From Saussurea involucrata (Eukaryota; Streptophyta; Magnoliopsida; Asterales; Asteraceae), in the NCBI GenBank assembly GCA_033807775.1, contig JAWVWS010001071.1, forward strand, positions 1-64,000: a stretch of DNA of 64,000 bases, read 5' to 3'. Under the pieces are notes generated by a model, which did no database searches, had not been told where the DNA came from, and was given only the letters and a program-made list of their open reading frames with translations. Numbering within the stretch: the stretch's first letter is position 1; each line of letters starts with the position of its first letter. The translations under genes and the position numbers were made by a program. Positions 1 through 13,700 of this stretch are shown piece after piece.

Positions 1-742
1 ATTTGGTAACTGATTTAGTTATAAATGTAGCATCATGTGAGCCATACCCAAATTAATGCCCTGATACACTAAACCAATTCTATAAACATGCTTTAAATTT
101 AGTCATTCTTGGGCCTGTGTATCAGTGGATTAGAGTATCTCAACATACAAAAAGTGCAATTCTTAGAGTATCTCATCAATTTTAGCATGATGGATTAATC
201 ATATATATTTCGTGCTGTTGGTCTGAGTCTGGCATAAGCGATTGGTTTTGATGCAATTACTAACTTTACTTTAGTTTTAAATGGTTAAATCTTAAATGTA
301 GTTTACTAATGTTGTTAAATGTTGTTAAATAAATGTAGTTTAGTTAATTAGTTAATATGTTTATGTATGACATAATGCTACTGGTTTGTATCTTCTTATT
401 CTTCTACATTGGTGGATGACTTAATGACTCAATGTAGTTAATTAGTTTAGTTAATACTTAATAGTTAATAGTTAGTATGTAGTTTACTTTATATGATTTT
501 ATTTTGTGTGTCTAAAATTGGATTGAAAAATGAAAAGTGAAAAATGGGCTGAAACTGAAAGTACATCTGAAAAATGGGCCTGGGATCTGGCCCAACCCGC
601 CCAACCCGAACCGCTCAACCCGCAACCCGAAACCCGATATACATTTTGGGCGGGTTTCGGGGTCTGATTCTCCCACCCGAACCCGATCGGGTTGGCCAAA
701 AATCGGCCCGACCCGCCCGACCCGCCCGTTTGCTCACCCCTA
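1..742. repeat. Left arm of a large near-perfect inverted repeat
   Basis: This arm pairs with the reverse complement of 1105-1851. By eye the arms differ at a few substitutions and two indels in the GC-rich part: a 10 bp CGACCCGCCC unit extra here and a 17 bp unit extra in the other arm. The outer 500 bp are ordinary AT-rich DNA. The inner 200 bp (about 540-742) are a Gly/Pro-coding-like run of CGGGTT/AACCCG repeats that ends exactly at GCTCACCCCTA, the terminus also used by the element at 2327-2733. The arm starts at the window edge, so its true outer end is unknown. The short ORFs in the GC-rich part are low-complexity and are not genes. Confidence 0.93.
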
Positions 743-1104
743 ATAAAAAGAGTAATGTTTTGTTGGTATTGAGTTACGGCCCGGTAAGTAAGAAAGTGTT
801 CATTGATTGAAATCAAGTGGATTTTGATAGATCTTATCCAATCAAATTGTCCATTAGATGTTTAATTTTTCCATTTGATCCCATCTAATTAACAATGGAT
901 AATTGATCCAATTCAAATATGATTTGATTGGTTCCATCCATTGAATATTACTATTGGTTGTCCATTAGATAATGTCAGATCCAATTCCCGCTAGGGCACG
1001 TCAGACAATCTTAGATAACATAGTAATAATCGAACAACAATAAGTGTAATTTTCTAAATAACTAAATCTATATATACTTAAAAGTAGAATATGGAGTTGC
1101 TTAT
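743..1104. other. Unique spacer of the inverted repeat
   Basis: This 362 bp of AT-rich DNA separates the two arms. It contains repeated short words such as CCATTAGAT and AATTGATCCA. I see no gene or recognisable element in it. Confidence 0.6.
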
Positions 1105-1851
1105 AGGGGTGAGCAAACGGGCGGGTCGGGCCGATTTTTGGCCAACCCGATCGGGTTCGGGTGGGAGAATCAGACCCCGAAACCCGCCCAAAATGTATAT
1201 CGGGTTTCGGGTTGCGGGTTGAATCGGGTTGCGGGTTGAGCGGTTCGGGTTGGGCGGGTTGGGCCAGATCCCAGGCCCATTTTTCAGATGTACTTTCAGT
1301 TTCAGCCCATTTTTCACTTTTCATTTTTCAATCCAATTTTAGACACACAAAATAAAATCATATAAAGTAAACTACATACTAACTATTAACTATTAAGTAT
1401 TAACTAAACTAATTAACTACATTGAGTCATTAAGTCATCCACCAATGTAGAAGAATAAGAAGATACAAATCAGTAGCATTATGTCATACATAAACATATT
1501 AACTAATTAACTAAACTACATTTATTTAACAACATTTAACAACATTAGTAAACTACATTTAAGATTTAACCATTTAAAACTAAAGTAAAGTTAGTAATTG
1601 CATCAAAACCAATCGCTTATGTCAGACTCAGACCAACATCACGAAATATATATGATTAATCCATCATGCTAAAATTGATGAGATACTCTAAGAATTGCAC
1701 TTTTTGTATGTTGAGATACTCTAATCCACTGATACACAGGCCCAAGAATGACTAAATTTAAAGCATGTTTATAGAATTGGTTTAGTGTATCAGGGCATTA
1801 ATTTGGGTATGGCTCACATGATGCTACATTTATAACTAAATCAGTTACCAA
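1105..1851. repeat. Right arm of the large inverted repeat
   Basis: Reverse complement of 1-742 at roughly 98-99% identity by eye. It begins with TAGGGGTGAGCAAAC, a transposon-terminus-like sequence (hAT-type ends often start TAGGGGTG). It ends at ACCAAAT only because its partner begins at the window edge; it could pair further if more left sequence were available. Confidence 0.93.
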
Positions 1852-2326
1852 ATCCACCCAATTTTATAAACATAAAATTGACAAACTAGTGAATTAAGGA
1901 TTACCAAACTACCACATCAAGTTGAACTATTTTGTACTTCTTGATGGATTATAGTTTACTTGAAACAGTGTACAGTGTAATTGGGCATGCTAAGGTTGAT
2001 TAAGCAGCTCAAGTACATCACAGTTACATGTTCTTTCTCTAGCAAATGAAAATTTTAGAATAAAATGCTTCAGATAGAATACATAATCGCAAAGTTCAAA
2101 TATTTTTCTCAACACACCCTGCATTTTCAGATTGCAGATTGAACAAGAATAATGTGGTCCTATTGGAACACTTATTCCCTACTATACCAGTATACTGCCT
2201 AATTAAGCCATGAAATAGTTAAATTATTGGGATTCAATACTACCTGCTCTGCTCATTAGTATATAACTTTTACAATAGGAAGCTTTCTGAAATATAGAAT
2301 CATAGATAAGATACCTGAGTTCGAGA
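1852..2326. other. AT-rich intergenic DNA, nothing recognised
   Basis: This 475 bp stretch lies between the inverted repeat and the MITE. It has no coding potential and no repeat structure that I can recognise. Confidence 0.5.
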
Positions 2327-2733
2327 TAGGGGTGAACAAACGACTTCCGATCTTCCACAATCCAGTGATCCACAGAGCCGAGATGGGTGATTGGGTTCGC
2401 GTCTTCGCGACTTCGAGAATCGAAATGAGTTATGAGAGACTGAGAGTGAGAGTGAGAGATCAGAGATGAGAGATGAGAGAAATCGAGAATAGAGATCAGA
2501 GATGACGAGAATGGAGAACCCTAATTATTTGGGGGTATATGAAAAATGAATAAATCGGGTTTCGGGCGGGTTCGGCCTGGACTTTTAGCCACCCGCCCCG
2601 ATCCGCTACACCCGAGATCAAACTTCGGGTTCGGGCCGAGCGGGCTAACGGGTGATCGGGTTTGCCCTTTTCGGGTTTTTCGGGTCTCGGGTCGGGCAGG
2701 TAGTTCGGGTTGGGCGGGTTTTGCTCACCCCTA
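2327..2733. mobile_element. GC-rich hAT-like MITE upstream of CASP
   Basis: This 407 bp block starts TAGGGGTGAACAAAC and ends GTTTTGCTCACCCCTA, which form imperfect terminal inverted repeats. The 3' part is dense in CGGGTT/CGGGCGGG repeats, related to the inner ends of the 1-1851 palindrome. The left half holds purine-rich GAGAGTGAGAGA repeats. No 8 bp target duplication is visible, so the hAT assignment rests on the terminal sequence alone. It ends about 330 bp before the CASP start codon, so it probably sits in or next to that promoter. Confidence 0.6.
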
Positions 2734-3062
2734 CTTTTTATGGTTATTTTGCAAAATGAAAAAGTTTAGGGGGTTCAACAGAAAACATAGAAACAAATAA
2801 GGGCATAAAGTGTCAACCGCTTCAAAGATAAAATCCATACGCATCATAGTTTTGAAGCATGACACACCACCGAGATCCACCAAACACACAGACTGTGATC
2901 GAAACATTCCCGCTCCCGAAATCACTTCACACGACGATGATACTTCTATCCTGAGATAGAATTGATTGAAGTGAATCAAAGATTTTGCGATTTGTACAAG
3001 GAATTGGGTATTCAATAAACCCTAATTATCATTGTTTTCAGATCAAGCAATACTAATCATCA
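2734..3062 (+). promoter_or_regulatory. CASP upstream region (promoter and 5' UTR)
   Basis: This 329 bp between the MITE and the CASP ATG must hold the 5' leader and probably the core promoter. No clear TATA box is visible. The last 40 bases include AAACCCTAATTATC, a telo-box-like AAACCCTA motif at about 3018-3026 that is common near the start of plant housekeeping genes. The boundary is inferred from the gene model, not from transcript evidence. Confidence 0.4.
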
Positions 3063-6000
3063 ATGGAGGCATCTCAAGGAGGATCAGAAAGAGAGAAATC
3101 GAATCCTTCGTCTACTTCTGCGCCGGTTCCTTCTGTAGCTAATTTCTGGAGAGGTTTACTGCGTTCCTTTTCCTGTCACTTAATGCAGCTTTATTATGTT
3201 GTTCTTCTGCTAGATTTCTGCTGATGCATATCGTGATTTTTAGTCCTTTACGATACGGAGTTGAAGTGTTTGGTACATAAATGGCAATTACTAGTTGTAG
3301 TTTAAGATCACTGGATGAATCGCTTGATCATTGAAAAGGAAACAACTAGTAGTAATAGTTACGCTTCTATGAATAGAATTTTTGTTCTGTAACTCTATAA
3401 GTTGCATTTCGAGTACTGGAGCAGCCCTCCATTTACTAAATTAGAGGTCGGATATATAGTCGATAGTGGAGAAACTCTCTTTCCCACTCTAGAATTATAA
3501 CTCTCTTTCCCACTCTAGAATACTCCTGATTCCTGAACATGATAATTATATTAAATAACATTACATTAGAGCTCTATAAAAATGATGTTTTTAGTATTAT
3601 TCCTTCTCACTTAATTTTGTTTTGTTGATTACGGGTATTGGTATTGTCCGAGTCTCTTGTGTTAGAGCTTTAGTATTGCAAAGATAATGAGATATTGGAG
3701 CTTTTCACAAGTTGTTTTTCGTTTTAGAGAAGGCAAGTGGGAAGGGAATTTGACCCCATGACCTTCAAGGCATTACCGCCGAGGAATGAGGCCAAATACA
3801 ACTAAGCCAAATGTTTGGTAGTAGTTTTCCACATATTGTATCAAATGATGTGAATGGTGTCTTCTTTCATCGTTACTTATTTTGTTGCTTATATTATTAT
3901 TATTATTGTAATTTTTTGTGGCCAAGTGAGTGAGGCTTCAACTGAATGGGGGAGGCCTTTTCCCACAAGTCTATCACATTAGTTTCACTATCTTCTGTCT
4001 GATGTCTTTCAATCTTGTGACTTTTTCTTATTTAGTAGATAGTTTGTTTAAGTTTTGACTTATTAAAGAAAGCTTCAAATATAATGATTATCTATTGTTT
4101 TTAGTGGACAATTATTTGATTCATTATGACAAGGCTGAAGTTTTCCCTGTTCAGTTTGGAGAAAATTATCGTTATTGAGAAACTGATTCTTTCAATTTCT
4201 CATTGTTGTTCACAGAGTTTGATTTGGAGAAGGAAAGGAGCATATTAGATGAACAAGGACTTAGAATTGCTGAAAATCAGGAAAACAGCCAGAAGAACCG
4301 CAGGAAGCTCGCAGAGAGCACCAGAGGTACTAAACATTTACCCGGATAAAATCTATTTGAATTGTAATCAAGTGTATAACTTTTATCTGTTAGTAACAAG
4401 ACATGTTCATGCCTGCTTTAGCCTTTTAATTGCTTGGTGACAGATTTCAAGAAAGCTTCAGCAGACGCTAAATTGAACTTGTTCAATTCATTACTTAGGG
4501 GTTACCAAGAGGAGGTTGACAATCTTACCAAGAGGGCTAAATTTGGAGAAAATGCTTTTCTTAATATATACCAGAAACTTTATGAGGCTCCAGATCCTTA
4601 TCCTGTTGTTGCTTCAGTTGCTGTAAGTGCACACATGTTTTCATTTTGGCTTAATTTCAAGTAGCCTTACATGTAACTAGGAGTCACTGGATGTAACATT
4701 TGCTGTGAAAGATTGGCATATCAGTACCTATGATAATAAATTGTGTGCTTCCAGAAATGTCAAAACATGCAATAAGTGCTGAATAATACAACAGTGATCT
4801 AATGTATTCCAAATACTCTTTTCTTTATAAATACGACCTCTAATTTTGTGTCTATACAATAGCCTTTTGCAGGATATTAGGGTTTTTTTTTATCATTGTG
4901 GAACATCCTTAAAACTGCATATTTGCTATAATTATGTAGTGGATCTTATGGGATATCAAGTAGGATTAGGAAATAAAATTTCAAACCTTTTTATCTTTGT
5001 GGAAGGCATCTAGACACTAGGAGTGGGTCTCATAGTTGGTGATTTGGAAAGTTAAAACATAAAAAACTAGAAATGTGGGATAAGTTAAGTTTACATCAGG
5101 GATTCAGAGATGCAACATTAAGGGGAAAGGTTTATGATATGAATACATGACAGGATATACTTTGAACTTGCAAAGGGGGATTATTTGTTCTATGCAATGT
5201 TGATTAAAAAATGGCTTGTTCTATGCACCGAACAGAAAAAGAAGCTATCGTTTAGTTGTCTGATTTAAGATAAATCAAGGAGTTGTTAATATGCATAGAG
5301 TTATTGTACAATTCAAGTTGTTTGAGAGGACTCTAAAACGCCCCTTTCAGCGGAGGCTAGATGGGCACAGATTGTCCTGGAGTGTTGAGAGGGCGCTAGA
5401 CGAGTAGAATTAGGAAATAAAATTTCAAACCTTTTTATCTTTGTGGAAGGCATCTAGACACTAGGAGTGGGTCTCATAGTTGGTGATCTGGAAAGTTTTT
5501 TTTTTGAAGTATATAATATTTATATACGATAAATGAAACAAATAAACTCACACACCCTCCTCACCTTTGGTGAGGTTTGAACCCATGACCTCCTACAAGG
5601 CCAAGGGCTCCAGTACCGCTAGGCTAAAGGCCCTTTGGTATGTGATCTGGAAAGTTAAAACATAAAAAACTAGAAATGTGGGATAAGTTAAGTTTACATC
5701 AGGGATTCAGAGATGCAACATTAAGGGAAAGGTTTATGATATGAATACATGACAGGATATGCTTTGAACTTGCAAAGGGGGTTAGTTGTTCTATGCAACG
5801 TTGATAAAAAAAGGCTTGTTCTATGCACCGAACAGAAAAAGAAGCTATCGTTTAGTTGTCAGATTTAAGATAAATCAAGGAGTTGTTAATATGCAGAGTT
5901 TTTGTACAATTCAAGTTGTTTGAGAGGACTCTAAAACGCCCCTTTCAGCGGAGGCTAGATGGGCACAGATTGTCCTGGAGTGTTGAGAGGGCACTAGACA

Positions 6001-7679
6001 CTCGTATAGATTGCCTAGAGTGTCAAGTCCTTAGAGTGGTACACCTTGGCTTTGATTCCATGTTAGAGCACGTGGAACCCCCATATTTACTCTCCAAAAG
6101 AGCCCTTTAGGAGAGAAGAGAGGTTCCAACATATATTAAGGAGGAATGGTCCAAGTCTAGCTGATGTGGGACTCTAAGGAACAGGAAGTCCTTCGAAACG
6201 TTCTCTCTCAATCCCCTGCTAGTGCCATATAAGGCCTATCAACTTATAAGTTATAGAACTTGCTCTTAAACACTTCATGTAAAGAGAAACTAGTGAGAAA
6301 ACAAATTCATTCTTATTGATCTTTTTTCTATTATGTTATGTCTGTAAATTTGCAAATTGATTTGAATTTATTCGTTATTGCACATGCGCACCCTGCTACC
6401 TGGTGCAAAAGAAGAGACACTGCCAATCTTAGGAAATGTATTGGTTGATCAATTTCATAGCAATGATCTTAAAACACATCTATCATGTGCTTGTATGCAT
6501 TTCTTTTTTTAGAATATAAAGGGGAGAGATTTTCTGATTTTTTCATAACAGATGTTTCACTCATTTTCTTCAATTATCACCACCATCATTGCTCCCAAAT
6601 ATCTCCATCATAAGTACTCCCAAAGCCTTCACAATCAATGCTGCTCCTAAAAATAACAATAATCTTGCTAAAATATTTATTTCTTTTAGACAAGTTAGAC
6701 ATCAAGACTAGGATTTTCATATAGACCTCAGTTTTTTACTAAGTTAATAACAGTAAAAACTTATAAATAAAGATCATGTACATCCAGTTACATGTGTGTG
6801 TCCATGTAAAGGGTGTGTGTCCCTCTTTTCCATGATTTAGGTGAGCATGTGCAATCTGATTAAGGGAGTCTAGGTGGAATTCACCTTGGTTGATGACAAG
6901 AATACTAATCAGTTGTAACTAGAATTATATATTTAATTCTCCTTTCTCTTCATCTCTCTGTGTTAGTGCAAGTACAAAACCTCTGCACTCTTAACCAGGG
7001 TTGCGATCAATATTACAGCTAACTAGCCAATTGCTTTTCAATATAATGTTCAAATTTGGTTTTTGTAAATTGCTTGTTTGTAAGTTCTGGACTTCTGTGT
7101 ATGGTTTTCTTTGTTTGCTTGAATCAATCTTGAGAGGTATATTAATTGCAACGATCCCCCTCAAATCATTGAAGTTACAAATAGACCTTGATTTTTGTAG
7201 TTTGGCCGGCGTTATTTTGGTTTTTGACTTTCTGTAAATTATTATAACTTGGTTAGTGGACAACATTTAAATAAGCGATACTTTTAGGAAATTTTGTGTG
7301 ATTTCCTTAGAATCCCTGTACGCATTATTTGTATCATAAAATTTAATAACATCACTGTTTTGTCATTTAATTTCATCTCCTCTTCATCATCTTATTATGT
7401 GTTCGTTTTACTTCTGTGGTCAATGTGGAAGTTGAAGACATCAGATCATTCCTTTCCCACTATTTTCGTTCGCAATATTTGCTTGTAGGAATGAGTTGAG
7501 TTGGCTCTTAATGCATGTTTAATCAACTGTTGAAGTGCATGGAATTAAAAAATTCAATTAAATCGGTTTGGAGACTAGAGAATGTTTTTTGGATTTAAGT
7601 GTGAACCTGAACATTTGGTTATGAGATTTGAACTAAAGGTAAGTTGGGTAATCAATATAGTGTCCCATGAGTTTAAGAC

Positions 7680-7718
<39 letters not shown>

Positions 7719-10700
7719 GGAAGAAGACCTCCTAATAATAGAAGACACATAGTGAAGTGACGTCTAGCAAATGAAGCAAACTGTTTTTGGTAATATTGGT
7801 ATGGTCTTTATCTGCATGTACTTACAATTGTTTGATAATTGATATCATGCTCGCAATCAATTTTTATTGGATCCCTAATGTCCACAGTAAACACAGAGCT
7901 ACATGAATGAACTATAAAGTATTTTCTTTCAGAAAAATATCTTGTTTAAAAATCTCAAGGAAGAAGATATCTATATTGGGGATTCTTGTTCTCTTATTCT
8001 GACCAAGTTCAGGGACATGATAATCAGGAAATATCTACTTCAATAAAATTTTAGGTTCTTGGTATGTCTCACCATTATGATTTCTTGTGGCTTCTTTGGC
8101 TGTTTTCACTTGTTTTTTTTTTTTTGCTTTATGTGCCTACAAGACTTGTTTGTCAAATTGTTTTGGGAAAACAGGATATTTCATGTAATTTCACTGGGTT
8201 TCTGGATATCAAAATATCTCTGTAGTGTGTATTTTTGCTCAGTTGTAGTCTCTGTTTGCCTTCTTTTTTACATGTGATTAAAACTAAGGTTAAGTCTTTC
8301 TTGGAGGTGTTGGTCTATTCTTCTGTTGAGGTGGAAAATGATGGTTCTATAAAGAGGGGGGGGGGGGGGTTCAGGTTAAAGAGTCCATTGTAAAACTGGA
8401 TGGGTAAATGAATAAGAAGTTAACCATTTTCTTTCATGGTATTTCGTGATTGAATTGCATTTATCTTGTCTATGCAGGAAAAAGATTTGAAAATATCTGA
8501 TCTAGAGTCAGAGAACAGGAAGATGAAGGTTGAACTCGAGGAATTCAGAACAGAAGCAACTCATCTAAAAAATCAACAAGCAACAATAAGGCGACTAGAG
8601 GAGCGGACCCGGCAATTGGAGCAACAGGTTGGCATTTTTCAGATGGCCATTATAATTTATCCTTTCTCATGCTTTCTAGTTCGGTATGTTCATGGTCTAA
8701 TTACATTGCATGTTACAAGGAGTTCAACTTGGTATTTTTAAGTGATGGGGTGCCATTGTTTTTTGTTCTCCACCTGTGTTCTGCATATTTTTAATGTTCT
8801 GGGTTTGCCTTGGGTTGATTTTTCTGGTTTGAGAAGACCATATATGGGGGGCTGATGCCTGCCCAGTGCGCAATGTAATTGTATTTAGTATTTTTATGAT
8901 GATTGTTGTATTTGATTTATGTTGATCTTTTTTTGGTCATCAGTTGAAATGTATTTAGTATCTATAATAATCATTGCTTTAGCTTTTATATAATCGTATC
9001 TGGAGATTTTAATACATGTCACATAGTTGTTAAAGGTCACATAGCAGCAAGGTACAAAATGGCCCCTTTGTGTCTAGGTGTAAGGTGTAACTCTGGCATG
9101 ATGTTTATAAGAAAAGCACTTTGTGATAGTCACATGATCCTTGGAGAAGGTTTGTTCTAGGTCTTGTCTTGCTATTATACTGTAAGACAAACATGGGAGT
9201 TGAGGTCTGGGAAAGTCTTCTGCAACCCATATGTTTTAATATCCAGTCCTATTTTATTAGGTACACATAATATGAAAAATCAATCAAGTATCTAAATAAA
9301 GTTAACCTAGGTTGAAGTGATTTTTATTGACTTAAACTGCAAACCTCAGTGAGTAGGCCAAAGAACCACTCATGAAGCAACTGATCATAATTTTCTGCAT
9401 TGTTTGTGTTAAGCCCCTCAATCTCTAGCACATTATGAGCTTATTCATTTAAATATAAGGTGATAATTGATATTATTTCCTGCTTTTATGTAATTGATAT
9501 GACTCTACAGGATGAGTCTTTGTGCGACTGATATTGGTAAAACGTTGTTATCTTGTTTGGGTTCGTCTTTTCAGTTTAGATTAGCCTCTTATTGCTTGAT
9601 GTACAGAGATCTTTCCTTTGTCTCAAGAGGCAGAGTAATGACTTGTTCATAATTTATGTCAAATACATATTAAAATAGTGTGGTCCTCACTCAACCTCTT
9701 CGAGATATGAATCTATCATTGAATTATTTTGAAATAGCTACTTATTTCTGATAACATGGATAACATTGAATTATTGATTAAAGTGTGCTCTGTATTTTGA
9801 TAATGGCATAGACAGGATTTTACAAGATCTTGTAGTTGAAAATGTTGTTGGGCCGAATTTTATTTTTGACTTTTATCTTGTTTTGTAAATAATTTAGATG
9901 GAGGAAAAAGTAAAGGAGATCGTGGAGATGAAGCAACGGAGTTTGGCAGAAGAAAATCAGAAAACACTGGAGGTTCTAAAGGAAAGGTAATTTATGTTAG
10001 ATGTCATTTAAGGTTGATCTTCACAGCTTATCTTGAATTTTTAATCATTATAATGTTGTCTTCGATATGCGATAACATCTCAAGCATAAGTATGATAACA
10101 TTGCTTTTAATACAGGGAACAACTATTACAGGATCAATTACGACAGGCTCAAGACAGTGTTTCTAATATGCAGAAATTGCATGAACTTGCACAAAGCAAA
10201 TTGTTTGAGTATCGTGCCCAATCAGGTTATATTCTAATTTTCATTTTCGTTTAACATTAGCGATTTGCCTCGTTATCCTAACTGATTTGCTACCATTCAT
10301 CTGGCATATTCACTTGTGCTTATGCATTGCAGAGGAAGATAGAGCTGCAAAGCAGTCAGAGGTAAATCTATTAATGGATGAAGTTGAAAGGGCTCAGACT
10401 CGCCTGCTAAGTCTAGAAAGGGAGAAGGTGAGCCTATAAAAGAATTAAATGTGCTTGGCTTTGAAATAATGGAATTTCTCATTTTCTTGATGCCTGTGGT
10501 TTACTTCGTATCTTTTCTGTATATGCTTAGAATTTCTTGGTTAACTCATGGGGTAGAAGATAATTTGTCCACATTTAGATGATCATGATACTTGATGTTA
10601 TAACAATGCAAACGAAGATGATTTGTACACATACGTGTCTTAGCTCTAAAGTCAAGCAAATAACAGAAAGCAAGGGATCTTATAGTTAATATGTTAAATA

Positions 10701-13700
10701 TTCAAAATGGACACCCTACACAGAGAAATTGCCCAGCAAATAGTAACCCTAGCGAGTAGCGACTACCTTTTCTTTTGAATACACGAGCACCTGTAAGCTT
10801 TATAGTCACACAGCTTAATGGTGCTGCATGGAAAGTTCATTTAGATGAGAAGGCAAAGATATTGTAGATTTGTGAAGGAATGTCTTGATAGGGGTTTATT
10901 CTGTCAATTAACCTGACCCATTGGTGCCTCTTAATCGTCTGTGGAAGAGTTTTCTTTCTCACAAAATATTTCTCTAATACTAACATCTTAATTTGATTCT
11001 GAAGTCTAATCAAATAAGGACGGGAGACCAATGGGTTTGAGGGAGGCAAAGAGATAGGGTTGGATTATTTCTGGGCATTTCTGGTATTAATTAGGGTGGC
11101 TTAATAGGGACAAGTGAGGGTCCCGACTTATTCCATATAGCCATATTAGCTAAATGGCTTAAGAATTATGCTGTAAAGGAACACTCATATATGGCTGAGC
11201 GAATAAGCCGCCAAGACAGTTAAGTTCAATAAGATGTAAGTAAACAATCCCTAAGAGATCAAGATGGCAATCTATTATTTTTTTTGGTCTCAAATCTGAA
11301 CAGAACCATGGGTTGTTTCAATTCAATGCTGGTAGTAGTAACAATGCTGCTTCCTAGGATTTCGGTTTCTTACTTTTTTTTCCTTTTTTTCTCTGTCAAT
11401 TCATAAGGTAATAATGTGGTAAAGGATAGTCCATATCATGTCTTGTCTTTCTGGTTATTTCCAGTCATGATAACAGTCAATATTTGGGCCCATTTCCATT
11501 TTATATTATAATTTTTATGCTCCCTTGCAACAAATTTCTTATATTAACTTTGGTGTGAGAAAAAATGTTTGACGACAAGGCTTTGTGCTTGACACTTGTG
11601 TAGGCTTATTCAACTTCTTGGAGTTGTTAATGTTTTCTGATTGTTCAAATCTGAATGAGTGTACTCTGTGCAGGGAGTTCTACGTTCACAACTACAATCA
11701 GCAAATGAAGACAATGATACTAAGAGAAGGTGATACATATACCATCATTCTCTATCTTCTCCATTCCCATGCCGAAAACTGCACAATCCATCAAATCCCA
11801 TCTGCTTTCCACTTACATATATACAGTTCTGCAAAACACATACATAGACCCCCAACATGTGGGGTTTATAGTACTCTGAACACCTCCAGGGCCGCCATAC
11901 ATGTGGTCTTTGTCCACATGTTAACCTGGCTTGTAAGATGTCCATGTTACACTTGACTATCCATAATTATTGATGTTTTCATGATTTGGGTGACCAACCT
12001 AGTCACATATCTTTTACCTTGGGCAGTCAATAGCAGTGCTATACCGGTCCTTGACCACTACAAAAATTCATTATCACGGTACAAAATCACGGTATTGCTA
12101 TTCACGGAGCGATTTGCTGCCATTTGACTGTGATTTGCCGCGATTCGGTCGCTATTTGTTGTGATGTGACTTTATGTTTCGCTTTTGAGACTTTAAAATG
12201 GAAAACTTTATGCTTCTATTAAAAATTATTATTAGATATGCATTACACATATTAACTACGGCATATCTTTGATAAAGAAAAAGTACGGCATATCCATAAA
12301 TATTTGTATTTATTACATGAACCTCTATTTTTCCACAATACCACCACAATAACTATATTGGCAAATCATGGTCCTAATCGCGATTTCAGTTTAGGAACTA
12401 GATAGCTGCTTAGATTTTGCCATCTCTAAATTACATTATTTTCAACCAAAAATATCTAAGTAGTAATAATTGTATCGATATAATATAATTCTATTTTGTG
12501 TAGTATGTTCAAGTTTGTTTGGGTAAATTATTTTATTTGATAGTTTACATAAAACACATGCTTTTACAAAATAATTTGAGTCTCCAGTAAGAGCTATTTA
12601 CAGCTTGTATTAGTCACTTTCTATAAGATACTTCATCCATCTCAAAACATATGCACCATTTTCCTTTTTGGATGATGTTATACTCCAAAATTATCTCTTC
12701 GCCTAGTAGTAGTTAATAATTGAGGGAATTACTTCAATTCTTGCGAAAGAAAGGGATTAATACCCTAAGATGATGATTAAAATTATGAAGTCTCTGCTAT
12801 GTTTTTTAATTCTTGATTGTATGTGTTCTTTTGGGAACTCATTTAGATCATTCATAAATTTTAGTTGCCCATGGCCTTTGTAATTGTAGAGAAATCTGTT
12901 CTGTTTTTTTTTTCACTAAAGTTGTTTAACTTAGGTTTTTCTTTTAATAAATCGTTTGCATCGTTTTAATTTCTATTTTCCTCTATAATTGTTGGTCAAA
13001 GAACTCCATGGTTTGTTTTTGGGTGTCTTAATAGTAATTTGGTATAATGTGGGGGCTTCTATGAGATAAATCACAAATATCGCGAATTTAATTGCAAGTA
13101 CAATTTCTGTTATAAGCCAACATAAGCATCAATTTACCTGTCTTCTCTCTTTTTTCAGTTTTTGTTTAACCCTTGTTTTTTTATTTTATTACAATGGTGC
13201 ACATGATTCTTTTTTGAGGAAACTACACATGAAGCATTCTAGGCAAACATAAAATCAATTAGAAAAGAAATCAGATCCTCGATGTCTAATACAATAATTA
13301 GACATCTATTGCAGGATATGAAAAATCGACAAAGAGACGCACATTAGAGACTGAGGGGAACTGTCTAGAATCTAGAGAGGAGTGGATATTCTGCACCCTA
13401 GGCAAACATAAAATCAATTTCTTGTGAAAAATTTGACAATATTCTATGCTGTTGCAGCGGTCAAAATCTGAAATCGCGGTCAGGACCATGATTTGATACA
13501 GAGGCTATCGCGATGGTAAAATGGTTGTATGATGGTCCAAAAATAGCGGTTTATATAATGATTATAATTGTATACACACACAACTTAACATATTATATGT
13601 ATTCAATAAAAATATATAATTTCAAGATTGACCAAGAAACTCGAGGAGGAAAAAACCCTTAACTCAGAGCTTGCAGAGACGAGACCCAGAGAGAAGGAGC

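Noticed and set aside
499..1355. Several 60-110 codon ORFs rich in Pro, Arg and Gly on both strands
   Set aside because: They come from the CGGGTT/AACCCG repeat of the palindrome, occur in both orientations, and have no independent support.
5883..8277. Short ORFs within CASP intron 3
   Set aside because: They overlap repeats or AT-rich intron sequence and show no domain or codon signal.
9220..9400. Another SINE copy in CASP intron 4
   Set aside because: Only loose similarity of a few words; no A or B box, tail or target duplication.
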